From NCBI RefSeq assembly GCF_030316825.1, contig NZ_JASZYU010000004.1, forward strand, positions 1 to 64,000: a stretch of 64,000 bases of DNA. Reading direction: 5' to 3'. Within the stretch, counting starts at the first letter, position 1. Each line of letters begins with the position of its first letter. Positions 44,312 through 53,483 of this stretch are shown piece by piece. Below the pieces are notes generated by a model. It was given only the letters and a program-made list of their open reading frames with translations, made no database searches and was not told the origin of the DNA. A program made the position numbers and the translations under genes. The stretch comes from Variovorax fucosicus. Its GTDB lineage: Bacteria > Pseudomonadota > Gammaproteobacteria > Burkholderiales > Burkholderiaceae_C.

Positions 44312-45055
44312 ATGACGAACGGCTCCACAGGGCAACGCCGCGTCGCCGCGGTCACTGGCGGCAGCGCCGGCATTGGCAAGGCCATCTGCGAAGACCTGCT
44401 GGCGCTGGGCTACGACGTGGTCTCTCTCGCCCGGCGCAAGCCGGCGGGCGATCATCCGCGGCTGCACAGCATCGAAGTCGACCTCGCCGACCGTGCGGCC
44501 ACGGCCGAGGCGGCGGCCGACCTGGTGCGGCGCTTCGAAGTCACGACCGTGGTCCACAACGCCGGCGTGATCCGCGCCGCGCTGCTCGCCGACGTGAAGC
44601 TCGAAGACCTCGATGCGCTGGTCGAGTTGCACCTGGGCTGCGCAGTGCAGCTTGTCCAGGCGGCGCTGCCCTGCATGCGGGCCCAGCAGTTCGGGCGCAT
44701 CGTGCTTCTGTCGTCACGGGCCGCAGTAGGCATGCCCACGCGCACCGCCTATTCCGCCACCAAGTCCGGGATGCTGGGCATGGCGCGCACCTGGGCGCTC
44801 GAACTGGCGGCCGACGGCATCACGGTGAACGTGGTCGCACCGGGCCCGATCCGCACCGACATGTTCTACGACGTGGTGGAAGCCGGCAGTGACAAGGAGC
44901 GCGCGCTGGCGGCGTCGGTGCCGGTACGGCGCCTTGGCGAGTCGGCCGACGTGGCACGCGCGGTGCGCTTCTTTGCGGAACCCGCCAACAGCTTCGTGAC
45001 GGGGCAGGTGCTCTATGTGTGCGGTGGCACCAGCGTGGGCAGTCTCGCCCTGTAG
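44312..45055 (+). CDS. SDR family oxidoreductase (FabG-like)
   Basis: A 247-residue classical SDR with TGGSAGIG at the cofactor site, HNAGV (a variant of NNAG) and catalytic YSATK. It is 7 nt behind the isatin-hydrolase-like gene and the last gene before a new promoter. It may reduce or oxidise a pathway alcohol. Unlike the fused SDR at 42229 its active site is complete. Confidence 0.9.
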   Translation: MTNGSTGQRRVAAVTGGSAGIGKAICEDLLALGYDVVSLARRKPAGDHPRLHSIEVDLADRAATAEAAADLVRRFEVTTVVHNAGVIRAALLADVKLEDLDALVELHLGCAVQLVQAALPCMRAQQFGRIVLLSSRAAVGMPTRTAYSATKSGMLGMARTWALELAADGITVNVVAPGPIRTDMFYDVVEAGSDKERALAASVPVRRLGESADVARAVRFFAEPANSFVTGQVLYVCGGTSVGSLAL

Positions 45056-45105
45056 CGGTGCGCGCCAGGCACGCCGAAATCGCGGATTTCTCAGCGTTGT
45101 TTCTA

Positions 45106-45134
45106 TTGTCATGACCTGGATGCTTGGCTAATAT
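45106..45134 (+). promoter_or_regulatory. Sigma70-type promoter of the transport/second Rieske operon
   Basis: TTGTCA (45106-45111), 17-bp spacer, TAATAT (45129-45134), about 110 bp before the first binding-protein gene. A small palindrome ATTT-CAT-AAAT follows at 45150-45160 and could be a regulator site. The long AT-rich leader contrasts with the tight spacing elsewhere in the cluster. Confidence 0.7.
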
Positions 45135-45242
45135 GCTTTACACCTAAACATTTCATAAATCATAAGGTTGGCACGAAGCTCGCATTGCACCAACCACTTG
45201 CGCATCCATCCGTCGTCCCGTGAAACCTTCTGGAGCATTGCC

Positions 45243-46409
45243 ATGAAAGTCCTGATCCGAATCTGTGCATCCGCGGGCATTGCCCTCGGCCTTGGCGCCC
45301 TGTCCACCGCGGGCGCATGGGCGGCCGATCTCAAGGTCGGTTTCATCACCTCCCTGTCGGGGCCGGTGTCGTCGCTCGGGATCCCGTACGAGAAGGGCAT
45401 GAAGGCGGCGGTCGCCTACAAGTCCGAGCTGGGTGGCCACAAGATCCAGCTGGTTCAGCTGGACGATGCGTCCGACCCGTCGACCGCAGCGCGCAATGCC
45501 CGCAAGATGATCGACGAGGACAAGGTCGACGTGATCATCGGCACCGCCGGCTCGCCCGGCGCGCTGGCCATCGCCGCCGTTGCCCGCGAAACGAAGACGC
45601 CGCTGATCTCCATTGCCAACGCGAACCTGCCCGGCGAAGACGGCGCCTGGATGGTCACGCTGCCGCAGCCGGCGCCGCTCATGGTGAGCGCGGTGGTCGA
45701 GCGCATGAAGAAGTCGGGCGTGAAGACGGTCGGCTACATCGGCTTCTCCGATGCATGGGGCGACCTGGTGTACGACGCCCTGCAAAAGAGCGCCGAGCCG
45801 GCCGGCATCAAGGTCGTGTCCAACGAGCGCTATGCGCGCGCGGATACGTCGGTGACCGGACAGGTGCTCAAGATCGTCGCGCTGCGGCCCGACGCGGTCA
45901 TCACCGGCACCTCGGGCACGCCGGGTGCGCTGCCCTACCTGGCGCTGGCCGAACGTGGCTACAAGGGCCAGATCTACGGCATGCATGCATTGATCAACCC
46001 CGACTTCGTGCGCGTCGGCGGCACAGCGGTCGAAGGCCTGCTCGCGCCGACCGGCCCGGTGATCGTGGCCGAGCAGCTGTCGGCCGACAACCCGATCCGC
46101 AAGGTGTCGATGGACTTCCGCGCCGCCTACCAGAAGGCGAACGGCGCGCCGCCGACCGATGCGTTCTCGGCCTACACCTTCGACGCCTGGCTGCTGTTCC
46201 TCGACGCGGCGCAGCGTGCGGCTGCCACCAAGGCCGAGCCCGGTACGCCGCAGTTCCGCCTGGCGCTGCGCGATGCCATCGTGGCTACCCGCGAGCTGGT
46301 GGGCACGCACAGCGTCTACAACTTCAAACCGACCGACCGCTACGGCTCCGACGAACGCTCGCGCGTCGTCGTCAAGCTCGAAAAGGGCCAGTGGAAGCTG
46401 GACAAGTGA
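45243..46409 (+). CDS. Liv-type ABC transporter substrate-binding protein, paralogue 1
   Basis: A 388-residue periplasmic binding protein of the branched-chain amino acid/aromatic type. The signal peptide ends near AWA/ADL. It has KVGFITSLSGPVSSLG and then VDVIIGTAGSPGALAIA typical of peripla_BP_6. I use ATG 45243, which has a GGAG site. The stop overlaps the next start (TGATG). In this setting the ligand is probably an aromatic acid rather than an amino acid. Paralogues are at 46409 and 49428. Confidence 0.93.
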   Translation: MKVLIRICASAGIALGLGALSTAGAWAADLKVGFITSLSGPVSSLGIPYEKGMKAAVAYKSELGGHKIQLVQLDDASDPSTAARNARKMIDEDKVDVIIGTAGSPGALAIAAVARETKTPLISIANANLPGEDGAWMVTLPQPAPLMVSAVVERMKKSGVKTVGYIGFSDAWGDLVYDALQKSAEPAGIKVVSNERYARADTSVTGQVLKIVALRPDAVITGTSGTPGALPYLALAERGYKGQIYGMHALINPDFVRVGGTAVEGLLAPTGPVIVAEQLSADNPIRKVSMDFRAAYQKANGAPPTDAFSAYTFDAWLLFLDAAQRAAATKAEPGTPQFRLALRDAIVATRELVGTHSVYNFKPTDRYGSDERSRVVVKLEKGQWKLDK

Positions 46410-47551
46410 TGAACACCATTCCCCGCATCCTTGGCGCCACGGCGCTCGCTCTGGCGGCCGCGCAGGTCATGGCGGCCGATCTGAAGATCGGCTTCATCAG
46501 CTCGCTCTCGGGCCCGGTGGCCGCGCTCGGCGTGCCGTATGAAAAAGGCATTCGCGCCGCGCTCGCCGAGCATCCGCAGATCGGGGGGCGCAAGGTCGAA
46601 CTGATCGTGCTGGACGACGCCTCCGATCCCACCACCGCCGGGCGCAACGCGCGCAAGCTGGTGGTCGAAGACAAGGTCGACGTGCTCATCGGCACCTCGG
46701 GCGTGCCGGGCGCCATGGCCATCGCGGCGGTCGCACGCGAACTCAACACGCCGCTCATCTCGCCCACGCCGGTCACCATTCCGGGTGCGGACGGCGCATG
46801 GACGGTGACGGTGTCGCAGCCATTCCCGCTCATGGTCGCTGCGGTGGTCGAGCGCATGAAGAAGTCCGACGTGAAGACGGTCGCCTTCATAGGTTTTTCC
46901 GATGCGCTCGGCGATCTCGCCTACGACTCGCTCATGAAAAGCGCCGCCACCGCCGGCATCAAGGTGGTCGCGAACGAGCGCTATGCGCGCAGCGATTCGT
47001 CGGTGGCGGGCCAGGTGCTGAAGATCATCGGCAGCCGGCCCGACGCGGTCTTCGCGGGCAACTCGGGCACGCCCGGCGCGCTGCCGTACCTCGCGCTGGC
47101 CGAGCGCGGCTACAAAGGAAAGATCTACGGCACGCACGGGCTCATCAACGCCGACTTCGTGCGCGTGGGCGGTGCGTCGATCGAGGGCCTGCAGGTGCCC
47201 AGCGGCCCGGTGCTGGTGGCCGACCAGCTGCCCGAGAGCAACCCGATCCGCAAGGTGTCGATGGCGTTTCGCGCGGCCTACCAGAAGACACACGGGGCGG
47301 TGCCCACCGATGCCTTCTCGTCCTACACCTACGACGCCTACCTGCTGCTCGCCGATGCGGCCTCGCGCACCAAGGGTGAGCCCGGCACGCCGCAGTACCG
47401 CGCCGCGTTGCGCGAGGCGATCGTGGCTACCCGCGAGCTGGTCGGCACGCACGGCATCTACACCTTCAAGCCCGACGACCGCTACGGCTCCGACCAGCGC
47501 GGCATCGTGATGGTCCGGATGGAAAAGGGCCAGTGGAAGCTGGTGCCCTAG
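46409..47551 (+). CDS. Liv-type ABC transporter substrate-binding protein, paralogue 2
   Basis: A 380-residue protein very similar throughout to the preceding one, with its own signal peptide (cleavage near VMA/ADL), KIGFISSLSGPVAALG and a C-terminal GSDQRGIVMVRMEKGQWKL stretch. The start shares one base with the upstream stop. This is a tandem duplicate that has diverged, mainly in the ligand cleft region, suggesting different ligands. Confidence 0.93.
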   Translation: MNTIPRILGATALALAAAQVMAADLKIGFISSLSGPVAALGVPYEKGIRAALAEHPQIGGRKVELIVLDDASDPTTAGRNARKLVVEDKVDVLIGTSGVPGAMAIAAVARELNTPLISPTPVTIPGADGAWTVTVSQPFPLMVAAVVERMKKSDVKTVAFIGFSDALGDLAYDSLMKSAATAGIKVVANERYARSDSSVAGQVLKIIGSRPDAVFAGNSGTPGALPYLALAERGYKGKIYGTHGLINADFVRVGGASIEGLQVPSGPVLVADQLPESNPIRKVSMAFRAAYQKTHGAVPTDAFSSYTYDAYLLLADAASRTKGEPGTPQYRAALREAIVATRELVGTHGIYTFKPDDRYGSDQRGIVMVRMEKGQWKLVP

Positions 47552-47595
47552 GCCCCGGGCACGCCCACCCATCCACCACCCGCCCAGGCCGCACC

Positions 47596-48921
47596 ATGAC
47601 TGTCTACCGCAACCGCCCCGATCTTGTCGCGGCGCTGGTTCAGGACGACCGGGTTCACCGCGACCTCTACCTGAGCGAGGAGCTCTTCGCGCTGGAACAG
47701 GCGCACCTCTTCGCCACGACCTGGACCTACATCGGCCACGCCAGCCAGGTGCCGAATGCCGGTGATTTCGTCTCCCTCGACATTGCCGGGCGGCCATTGC
47801 TGCTGGTGCGACAGGCCGACGGCGCCGTGCGCGTGCTCTACAACCGCTGCGCCCACAAGGGCACGCGGCTGGTCACCGACGAGAGCGGCAACACCGGCCG
47901 GTTCTTTCGCTGCCCGTACCACGCCTGGACCTACAAGCTCGATGGCGCACCGCTGGCGATTCCGCTGAAGAGCGGCTACGAAGGCACGGGCCTGAAGGCG
48001 TGCGAATCGGGGCAGGGCATGGCTGCGGTGAAGCACGTGGCGGTGTATCGCGACTTCGTCTTCGTGCGCCTGTCCGACGCCGGCCCCGCGTTCGAGGACT
48101 ATTTCGGCGAGGTGCTCGGAGCCATCGACAACATGGTCGACCGCTCGCCGGAAGGCCGCCTCACGGTGGCCGGCGGCGTGCTGCGCAACATCGTCCATTG
48201 CAACTGGAAGATGTACCTGGAGAACATCAACGACACGGTGCACCCGATGTCGACCCACGAATCGGCCACGCAGGCGGCCGAAGCGCTGTGGCAGGGGCAT
48301 GCGCCCGACGCCCCCAAGCCCATGGCGATGGAGCAGATCCTGCCGTTCGGCGCCGGCTACGATTTCTTCGACAAGATGGGCGGGCGGATCTTCCCCAACG
48401 GGCACAGCGTGCTGGGCGTGAACTTCAGCATCCACTCGGGCTATGCCCAGTTGCCCGAGTACGAGGCCGCGATGCGCGCAGCGCACGGCGCCGAGCGCGC
48501 GGCGGACATCCTGGAGCGCTCGCCGCAGAACTCCGTCCTCTATCCGAGCCTGTCGGTCAAGGGTTCGCCGCAAGCCATCCGCGTGATCCGGCCGCTGGCT
48601 GCCGACCGCACGCTGATCGAGGCCTGGAGCTTTCGCGCAGCGGGTGCGCCCGATGTGCTGCTCGAGAGGGCCATGACCTACAACCGGCTGGTGTTCTCGC
48701 CCATGTCGGTGGTGGCGCACGACGACGTGCACCTGTTCGAAAGCATCCAGCAGGGCCTGCGCGCCGATGGCAACGACTGGGTCAGCCTGCACCGGAATTT
48801 CGACCCGGCCGAGCTGGCGCAATCCACGCTCACGACCAACGGCACCAACGAACTCCTCATGCGCAACCAGTTCCGGGCCTGGGCCCGGTACATGGCGCTG
48901 GGCATGGAGGCTGCCGCATGA
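47596..48921 (+). CDS. Rieske oxygenase large subunit, second copy
   Basis: A 441-residue paralogue of the alpha subunit at 37624 with the same ligand positions (C85, H87, C106, H109; iron ligands H216 and H221 in NDTVHPMSTH). Start MTVYRN at 47596; an upstream in-frame ATG is inside the previous gene's end. It overlaps its small subunit gene by 4 bp. The two oxygenases may take different substrates or act at successive steps. No second reductase is present. Confidence 0.92.
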   Translation: MTVYRNRPDLVAALVQDDRVHRDLYLSEELFALEQAHLFATTWTYIGHASQVPNAGDFVSLDIAGRPLLLVRQADGAVRVLYNRCAHKGTRLVTDESGNTGRFFRCPYHAWTYKLDGAPLAIPLKSGYEGTGLKACESGQGMAAVKHVAVYRDFVFVRLSDAGPAFEDYFGEVLGAIDNMVDRSPEGRLTVAGGVLRNIVHCNWKMYLENINDTVHPMSTHESATQAAEALWQGHAPDAPKPMAMEQILPFGAGYDFFDKMGGRIFPNGHSVLGVNFSIHSGYAQLPEYEAAMRAAHGAERAADILERSPQNSVLYPSLSVKGSPQAIRVIRPLAADRTLIEAWSFRAAGAPDVLLERAMTYNRLVFSPMSVVAHDDVHLFESIQQGLRADGNDWVSLHRNFDPAELAQSTLTTNGTNELLMRNQFRAWARYMALGMEAAA

Positions 48922-49391
48922 CCGCCGATCCGCGCGAATTCGTCGTCGCCGAAGCCGCGTTGCTCGATGCGGGCCGTTTCGACGAATGGCTGGCGCTGTT
49001 CGCCGAAGACGGCCACTACTGGGTGCCGCTGCTCGGGGCGGCGCAGGCCGACCCGCATTCGCACAACTCCATTGCCTATGAAGACCGCCTGCTGCTGACG
49101 CTGCGGGTGGAGCGCCTCAAGAACCCGCGCGCGCATTCGCAGCACCCGGCGAGCCACTGCCAGCACGTGCTGCAGCAGCCGGTGCTGGAACGCGACGACG
49201 CTGCCGGCGACACGGTCACGCTGCGTACGCCGTTTCTCTATGTGGAGGCGCGCGGCGACGCGCAGGTGCTGCTCGCCGGCAGCTGCCGCCATCTGCTCGC
49301 GCGCACGCCGACGGGCTGGGCCATCCGGCAAAAGCGCGTCGACCTTCTCCAGGCCGGGCGCGCGCTGCCGGCCATCCAGTTGTTTATCTAG
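48918..49391 (+). CDS. Rieske oxygenase small subunit, second copy
   Basis: A 157-residue beta subunit paralogous to the one at 38948 (REFVVAEAALLDAGRFDEWL, ALFAEDGHYWVPL, AIQLFI ending). It is coupled to the alpha gene by ATGA overlap. Confidence 0.92.
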   Translation: MTADPREFVVAEAALLDAGRFDEWLALFAEDGHYWVPLLGAAQADPHSHNSIAYEDRLLLTLRVERLKNPRAHSQHPASHCQHVLQQPVLERDDAAGDTVTLRTPFLYVEARGDAQVLLAGSCRHLLARTPTGWAIRQKRVDLLQAGRALPAIQLFI

Positions 49392-49427
49392 GCGTTTTCA
49401 ACCCTTCCACCTACCAGGAGCTAAGAC

Positions 49428-50591
49428 ATGAAGAGCTTGATGCAGACCCTGACCCGCAACGCGGTTGCTGCCGCCCTGATCGTCGGCGGCGCCGCGGGTT
49501 CACTCGCGGCCGACCTGAAGGTTGGCCTGAGCGTTTCGCTGTCGGGACCGAATTCGTCGCTGGGCGTTCCGTATGCCAAGGGCATGCAGGCCGCGCTGGC
49601 CTACCGGCCCGAGATCAACGGGCGCAAGATCCAGCTCATCGTGCTGGACGACGGCTCCGACCCCACCACGGCGGGCCGCAATGCGCGCAAGCTGATCGAG
49701 GAAGACAAGGTCGACGTGATCATGGGCACCTCGGGCGCGCCCTCGGCGATCGCGATGGCGCAAGTCGGGCGCGACGCGAAGACGCCGATGATCGGCCTCA
49801 CTCCGATCTCGCTCGACCCGGCCGAGAACCCGTGGGTAATGACCGTGGCCCAGCCCCCGCAGCTGATGATCGATGCGGTGGTCGACCGCATGAAGCGCGA
49901 TGGCGTCAAGACGGTCGGCTACATCGGCTTCACCGATGCCTGGGGCGACCTGGTCTACAACGCGCTCATGAAGGCCACGCCGGCCGCCGGCATCAAGGTG
50001 GTCAGCAACGAGCGCTACGCGCGCGCCGACGCATCGGTGACGGGGCAGGTGCTGAAGATCGTGGCGCTGCGGCCCGATGCGGTCATGACCGGTGGCGCCG
50101 GAACGCCCGGTGCACTGCCGTTCCTCGCCCTGGCGGAGCGCGGTTTCCGCGGTGGTGTGTATGGCCAGCACGGGCTCATCAACCCCGATTTCGTGCGCGT
50201 GGCGGGCTCCTCCGCGCAGGGTGCGCTGATGCCCACCGGCCCGGTCATCGTGGCCGAGCAACTGCCGGCCGACCATCCTGCCAAGAAGATTGGCATGGAC
50301 TTTCGCGCCGTGTTCCAGCGCGTGAACAACGCCCCCACCAACGATGCCTTCTCGGCCTATTCCTTCGACGGCTGGTTGGTGTTCGCCGACGCGGCATCGC
50401 GCGCGATGAAGAAGGCCGAACCCGGCACGCCCGAGTTTCGCGTGGCGCTGCGCGACGCCATCTTCAGCACCAGCGAGGTGGTCGGCACGCACGGCGTCTA
50501 CAGCTTCAAGCCCGGCAACCTGTATGGCGTGGACGAACGTGCCCGCGTCATCGTGAAACTCGACAACGGCCAATGGAAGCTCGCCCCGTGA
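49428..50591 (+). CDS. Liv-type ABC transporter substrate-binding protein, paralogue 3
   Basis: A 387-residue third paralogue with signal peptide (cleavage near SLA/ADL), KVGLSVSLSGPNSSLG and VDVIMGTSGAPSAIAMA. An AGGAG site precedes the ATG. It stands directly before the permease genes, so it is the most likely cognate binding protein of the transporter, with the other two as alternative receptors. Confidence 0.93.
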   Translation: MKSLMQTLTRNAVAAALIVGGAAGSLAADLKVGLSVSLSGPNSSLGVPYAKGMQAALAYRPEINGRKIQLIVLDDGSDPTTAGRNARKLIEEDKVDVIMGTSGAPSAIAMAQVGRDAKTPMIGLTPISLDPAENPWVMTVAQPPQLMIDAVVDRMKRDGVKTVGYIGFTDAWGDLVYNALMKATPAAGIKVVSNERYARADASVTGQVLKIVALRPDAVMTGGAGTPGALPFLALAERGFRGGVYGQHGLINPDFVRVAGSSAQGALMPTGPVIVAEQLPADHPAKKIGMDFRAVFQRVNNAPTNDAFSAYSFDGWLVFADAASRAMKKAEPGTPEFRVALRDAIFSTSEVVGTHGVYSFKPGNLYGVDERARVIVKLDNGQWKLAP

Positions 50592-50631
50592 ACCTCCTGC
50601 ATGCTGCTTCCGTGGGCTGGAGGAACGCCCG

Positions 50632-51687
50632 ATGACGTGGGACGTCGCACTCATCCTTTTCACCGACGGGCTGGCCAACGGTGCGGTGTACCTGCTGGCC
50701 GGGCTCGGCCTGGTGCTGATCTTCTCCGTCACGCGCGTGGTGTTCGTGCCGTTCGGCGACATTGCGGCGTTTGCCGCGCTCACGCTTGCCGCGTTCGAAA
50801 CCGGCCGCGTGCCGCCCACCATCGGCCTCGTGGCGGTGCTGGCAGTGCTGGCGATGCTGACCGAAATCGGCAGCCTGCTGCGCAGGGGCGACGCGCGGCA
50901 CATCCCCCGAGCCGTGCTGACCTGGGGCGTGCTGCCGGCCATTCCCTGCGCACTGGCCTGGCTGGTGGCGCGCCCGGGCATGCCGGTGGCGGTGCAGATC
51001 GCCATGGCGGTGCTGCTGGTGGTGCCGATTGCGCCGCTGCTTGCGCGCGTGGTTTTCCAGCCGATCGCCGATGCGTCGGTGCTGGTGCTGCTGATCGTTT
51101 CGCTCGCGCTGCACTTCCTGCTCTCGGGGCTGGGCCTGCTGTTCTTCGGGCCGGAGGGCTCGCGCACCACCGCGCTCACCAACAGTGCATTCGCGCTGGG
51201 TGACGGATTCACGGTGAGCGGGCAGGTGGTGCTCATGGTGAGTGCGGCCATCGTCCTGAGCGGACTCTTCTTCCTGGTGTTCGAGCGCACCGTGGCCGGC
51301 AAGGCGCTGCGCGCCACGGCGGTCAACCGCGTGGGCGCCCGCCTGGTGGGCATCCGCCCGGTGCGCACGGCGCTGCTGGCCTACGGCTGCGCATCCTTGC
51401 TGGCAGGGCTGATCGGCGTGCTGATTGCACCCGTGACCACCATGTACTACGACTCCGGCTTCATCATCGGCCTGAAGGCCTTCGTGGCCGCGATCATCGG
51501 CGGGCTCGTGAGCTACCCGTTGACGGCCGTCGGCGCGCTCGCCGTGGGCGTGGTGGAGAGCTTTGCCTCTTTCTGGAGCGGTGCGTTGAAGGACGTGATC
51601 GTCTTCAGCCTGCTGATCCCGGTGCTGATGCTGAGATCGTTCCTGGTCAAGCACGTCGAAGAGGAAGAAGAAGAGGTGGACCAATGA
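50632..51687 (+). CDS. Liv-type ABC transporter permease (LivH-like)
   Basis: A 351-residue inner-membrane permease with eight or more hydrophobic segments and the LivH pattern GLANGAVYLLAGLGLVLIF near the N-terminus and FVAAIIGGLVSYPLTAVG near the end. An acidic C-terminal tail (EEEEEEVDQ) is unusual. It overlaps the next gene by 4 bp. Confidence 0.93.
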   Translation: MTWDVALILFTDGLANGAVYLLAGLGLVLIFSVTRVVFVPFGDIAAFAALTLAAFETGRVPPTIGLVAVLAVLAMLTEIGSLLRRGDARHIPRAVLTWGVLPAIPCALAWLVARPGMPVAVQIAMAVLLVVPIAPLLARVVFQPIADASVLVLLIVSLALHFLLSGLGLLFFGPEGSRTTALTNSAFALGDGFTVSGQVVLMVSAAIVLSGLFFLVFERTVAGKALRATAVNRVGARLVGIRPVRTALLAYGCASLLAGLIGVLIAPVTTMYYDSGFIIGLKAFVAAIIGGLVSYPLTAVGALAVGVVESFASFWSGALKDVIVFSLLIPVLMLRSFLVKHVEEEEEEVDQ

Positions 51688-53483
51688 ACCCCGCCCAAAA
51701 GCGCGGCCGCAACCGCATGCTGCTGACCGGCGCCGTCGTCCTCGTGCTGGCCCTGGTGCCGGCGCTGGCCGGCAACTTCACCGTCTCGCTGCTCAACGAC
51801 ATCGGCATCGGCGCCCTGGTGGCACTGGGTCTGGTGCTGCTCACGGGCGTGGGCGGGGCCACGTCCTTCGGGCAGGCGGCCTTCGTCGGCATCGCGGCCT
51901 ATGCCACTGCCTGGCTCACCACGACGCAGGGCTACTCGCCCTGGATCGGGCTCTTGTTCTCGCTGCTGCTGACCGGCCTCTCGGCGCTGGCCATCGGCAT
52001 GCTGACGCTGCGCCTGGGCGGGCACTTCCTGCCGCTCAGCACCATCGCCTGGGGCCTGTCGATCGCCATGCTGTTCGGCAACGTCGAGGCGCTCGGACGG
52101 CACACCGGGCTTTCCAACATTCCGCCGTTGCACATCGCAGGCTGGTCGCTGGCCGATCCGCGCGCCATGTACTACCTGATCTGGGCCCTGGTGGGACTGG
52201 CGTGCCTGTTCAGCCACAACCTGCTCCAGTCGCGGCCGGGGCGCGCCATCCGGGGCCTGCGCGGCGGCGCCACGCTGCTCTCCAGCGTGGGTGCCGACGC
52301 CTACCGCGTGCGGCTCACGCTGTTCGTGACGGCGGCGCTGCTGGCGGGTCTGGCGGGGTGGCTCTACGCGCACATGAACCGCTTCGTCAGCCCCTCGCCG
52401 TTCGACGTGCGTGCCAGCATCGAATACCTGCTGATGGCGGTGGCCGGTGGGCTGGGCCAGCTGTCGGGCGCGCTGGTGGGGGCGGCGCTGGTGCTGGTGC
52501 TCAAGAACGGCCTGCAGGACGTGCTGCCGATGCTGACCCAGCGCGCCGGCCAGCTCGAGGCGGTGGCCTTCGCGACGCTGTTCATCCTGCTGTTGCACTT
52601 CGCGCGCGGCGGTCTCATGGGACTGCTGCGGGGCTGGTCGCGCCGGTGGTCGGGTACACGCCAGCCAGCGCGCTACGACGCGGCAACGGTCGAGCCGCTC
52701 GCGCACCGCAAGCTGCCCGAACGCGGCGCGCAGGTGCTGACGGTCAACGGTGCGGTCAAGCGCTTCGGCGGCCTGGTGGCGGTCAATGACGTGAGCTTCG
52801 ACGTGAAGGCGGGCGAGATCGTCGGGCTGATCGGCCCCAACGGCGCGGGCAAGTCGACCATGTTCAATCTGCTGACCTGCACGCTGCCGATGACGGCCGG
52901 GCAGGTGCGCTTTCTGGAGCACGACATCGCCGGCCTGCCGCAGCGGCAGGTGGCGCGCCTGGGGCTGGCGCGCACCTTCCAGCACGTCAAGCTCAGGCCG
53001 CACATGAGCCTGCTGGACAACGTGGCGCTGGGCGCGCATTCGCGCACGAGCGCCGGCGTGCTGAAGGCCGGGCTACGGCTCGACCGCGTCGAGGAGCGCC
53101 AGATCCTGCAGGAAGCGCAGCGCCAGCTCGACCGCATCGGCCTCGGCGACCGCGCTTACGAGCTCGCCGGCAGCCTGCCGCTCGGCACGCAGCGCATTCT
53201 GGAAATCGCACGCGCGCTGGCCGCCGACCCGGTGCTGCTGGTGCTCGACGAGCCCGCCGCCGGCCTGCGCCGCAAGGAAAAGATGGCGCTGGGCGACCTG
53301 CTGCGCAAGCTGCGCGACGAGGGGGTGACCATTCTCATCGTCGAACACGACATGGACTTCGTCATGAAACTGGTGGACCGTCTGGTGGTCATGAACTTCG
53401 GCTCCAAGCTGGTCGAGGGCGTGCCGGCCGCCGTGCGCGCCGACCAGCGCGTGCAGTCCGCCTACCTGGGGAGCGTCGTATGA
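51684..53483 (+). CDS. Fused Liv-type permease-ATPase (LivM-LivG)
   Basis: A 599-residue protein: a LivM-type permease (about 1-310) joined by a short linker to a LivG-type ATPase (about 350-599). The ATPase has Walker A GPNGAGKS near 382-389 and the LivG C-terminal RADQRVQSAYLG ending. The signature is unusual: LAGSLPLGTQRILEIARAL. LivM and LivG are separate in E. coli; the fusion recurs in beta-proteobacterial aromatic-acid transporters. It overlaps LivF by 4 bp. Confidence 0.92.
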   Translation: MNPAQKRGRNRMLLTGAVVLVLALVPALAGNFTVSLLNDIGIGALVALGLVLLTGVGGATSFGQAAFVGIAAYATAWLTTTQGYSPWIGLLFSLLLTGLSALAIGMLTLRLGGHFLPLSTIAWGLSIAMLFGNVEALGRHTGLSNIPPLHIAGWSLADPRAMYYLIWALVGLACLFSHNLLQSRPGRAIRGLRGGATLLSSVGADAYRVRLTLFVTAALLAGLAGWLYAHMNRFVSPSPFDVRASIEYLLMAVAGGLGQLSGALVGAALVLVLKNGLQDVLPMLTQRAGQLEAVAFATLFILLLHFARGGLMGLLRGWSRRWSGTRQPARYDAATVEPLAHRKLPERGAQVLTVNGAVKRFGGLVAVNDVSFDVKAGEIVGLIGPNGAGKSTMFNLLTCTLPMTAGQVRFLEHDIAGLPQRQVARLGLARTFQHVKLRPHMSLLDNVALGAHSRTSAGVLKAGLRLDRVEERQILQEAQRQLDRIGLGDRAYELAGSLPLGTQRILEIARALAADPVLLVLDEPAAGLRRKEKMALGDLLRKLRDEGVTILIVEHDMDFVMKLVDRLVVMNFGSKLVEGVPAAVRADQRVQSAYLGSVV

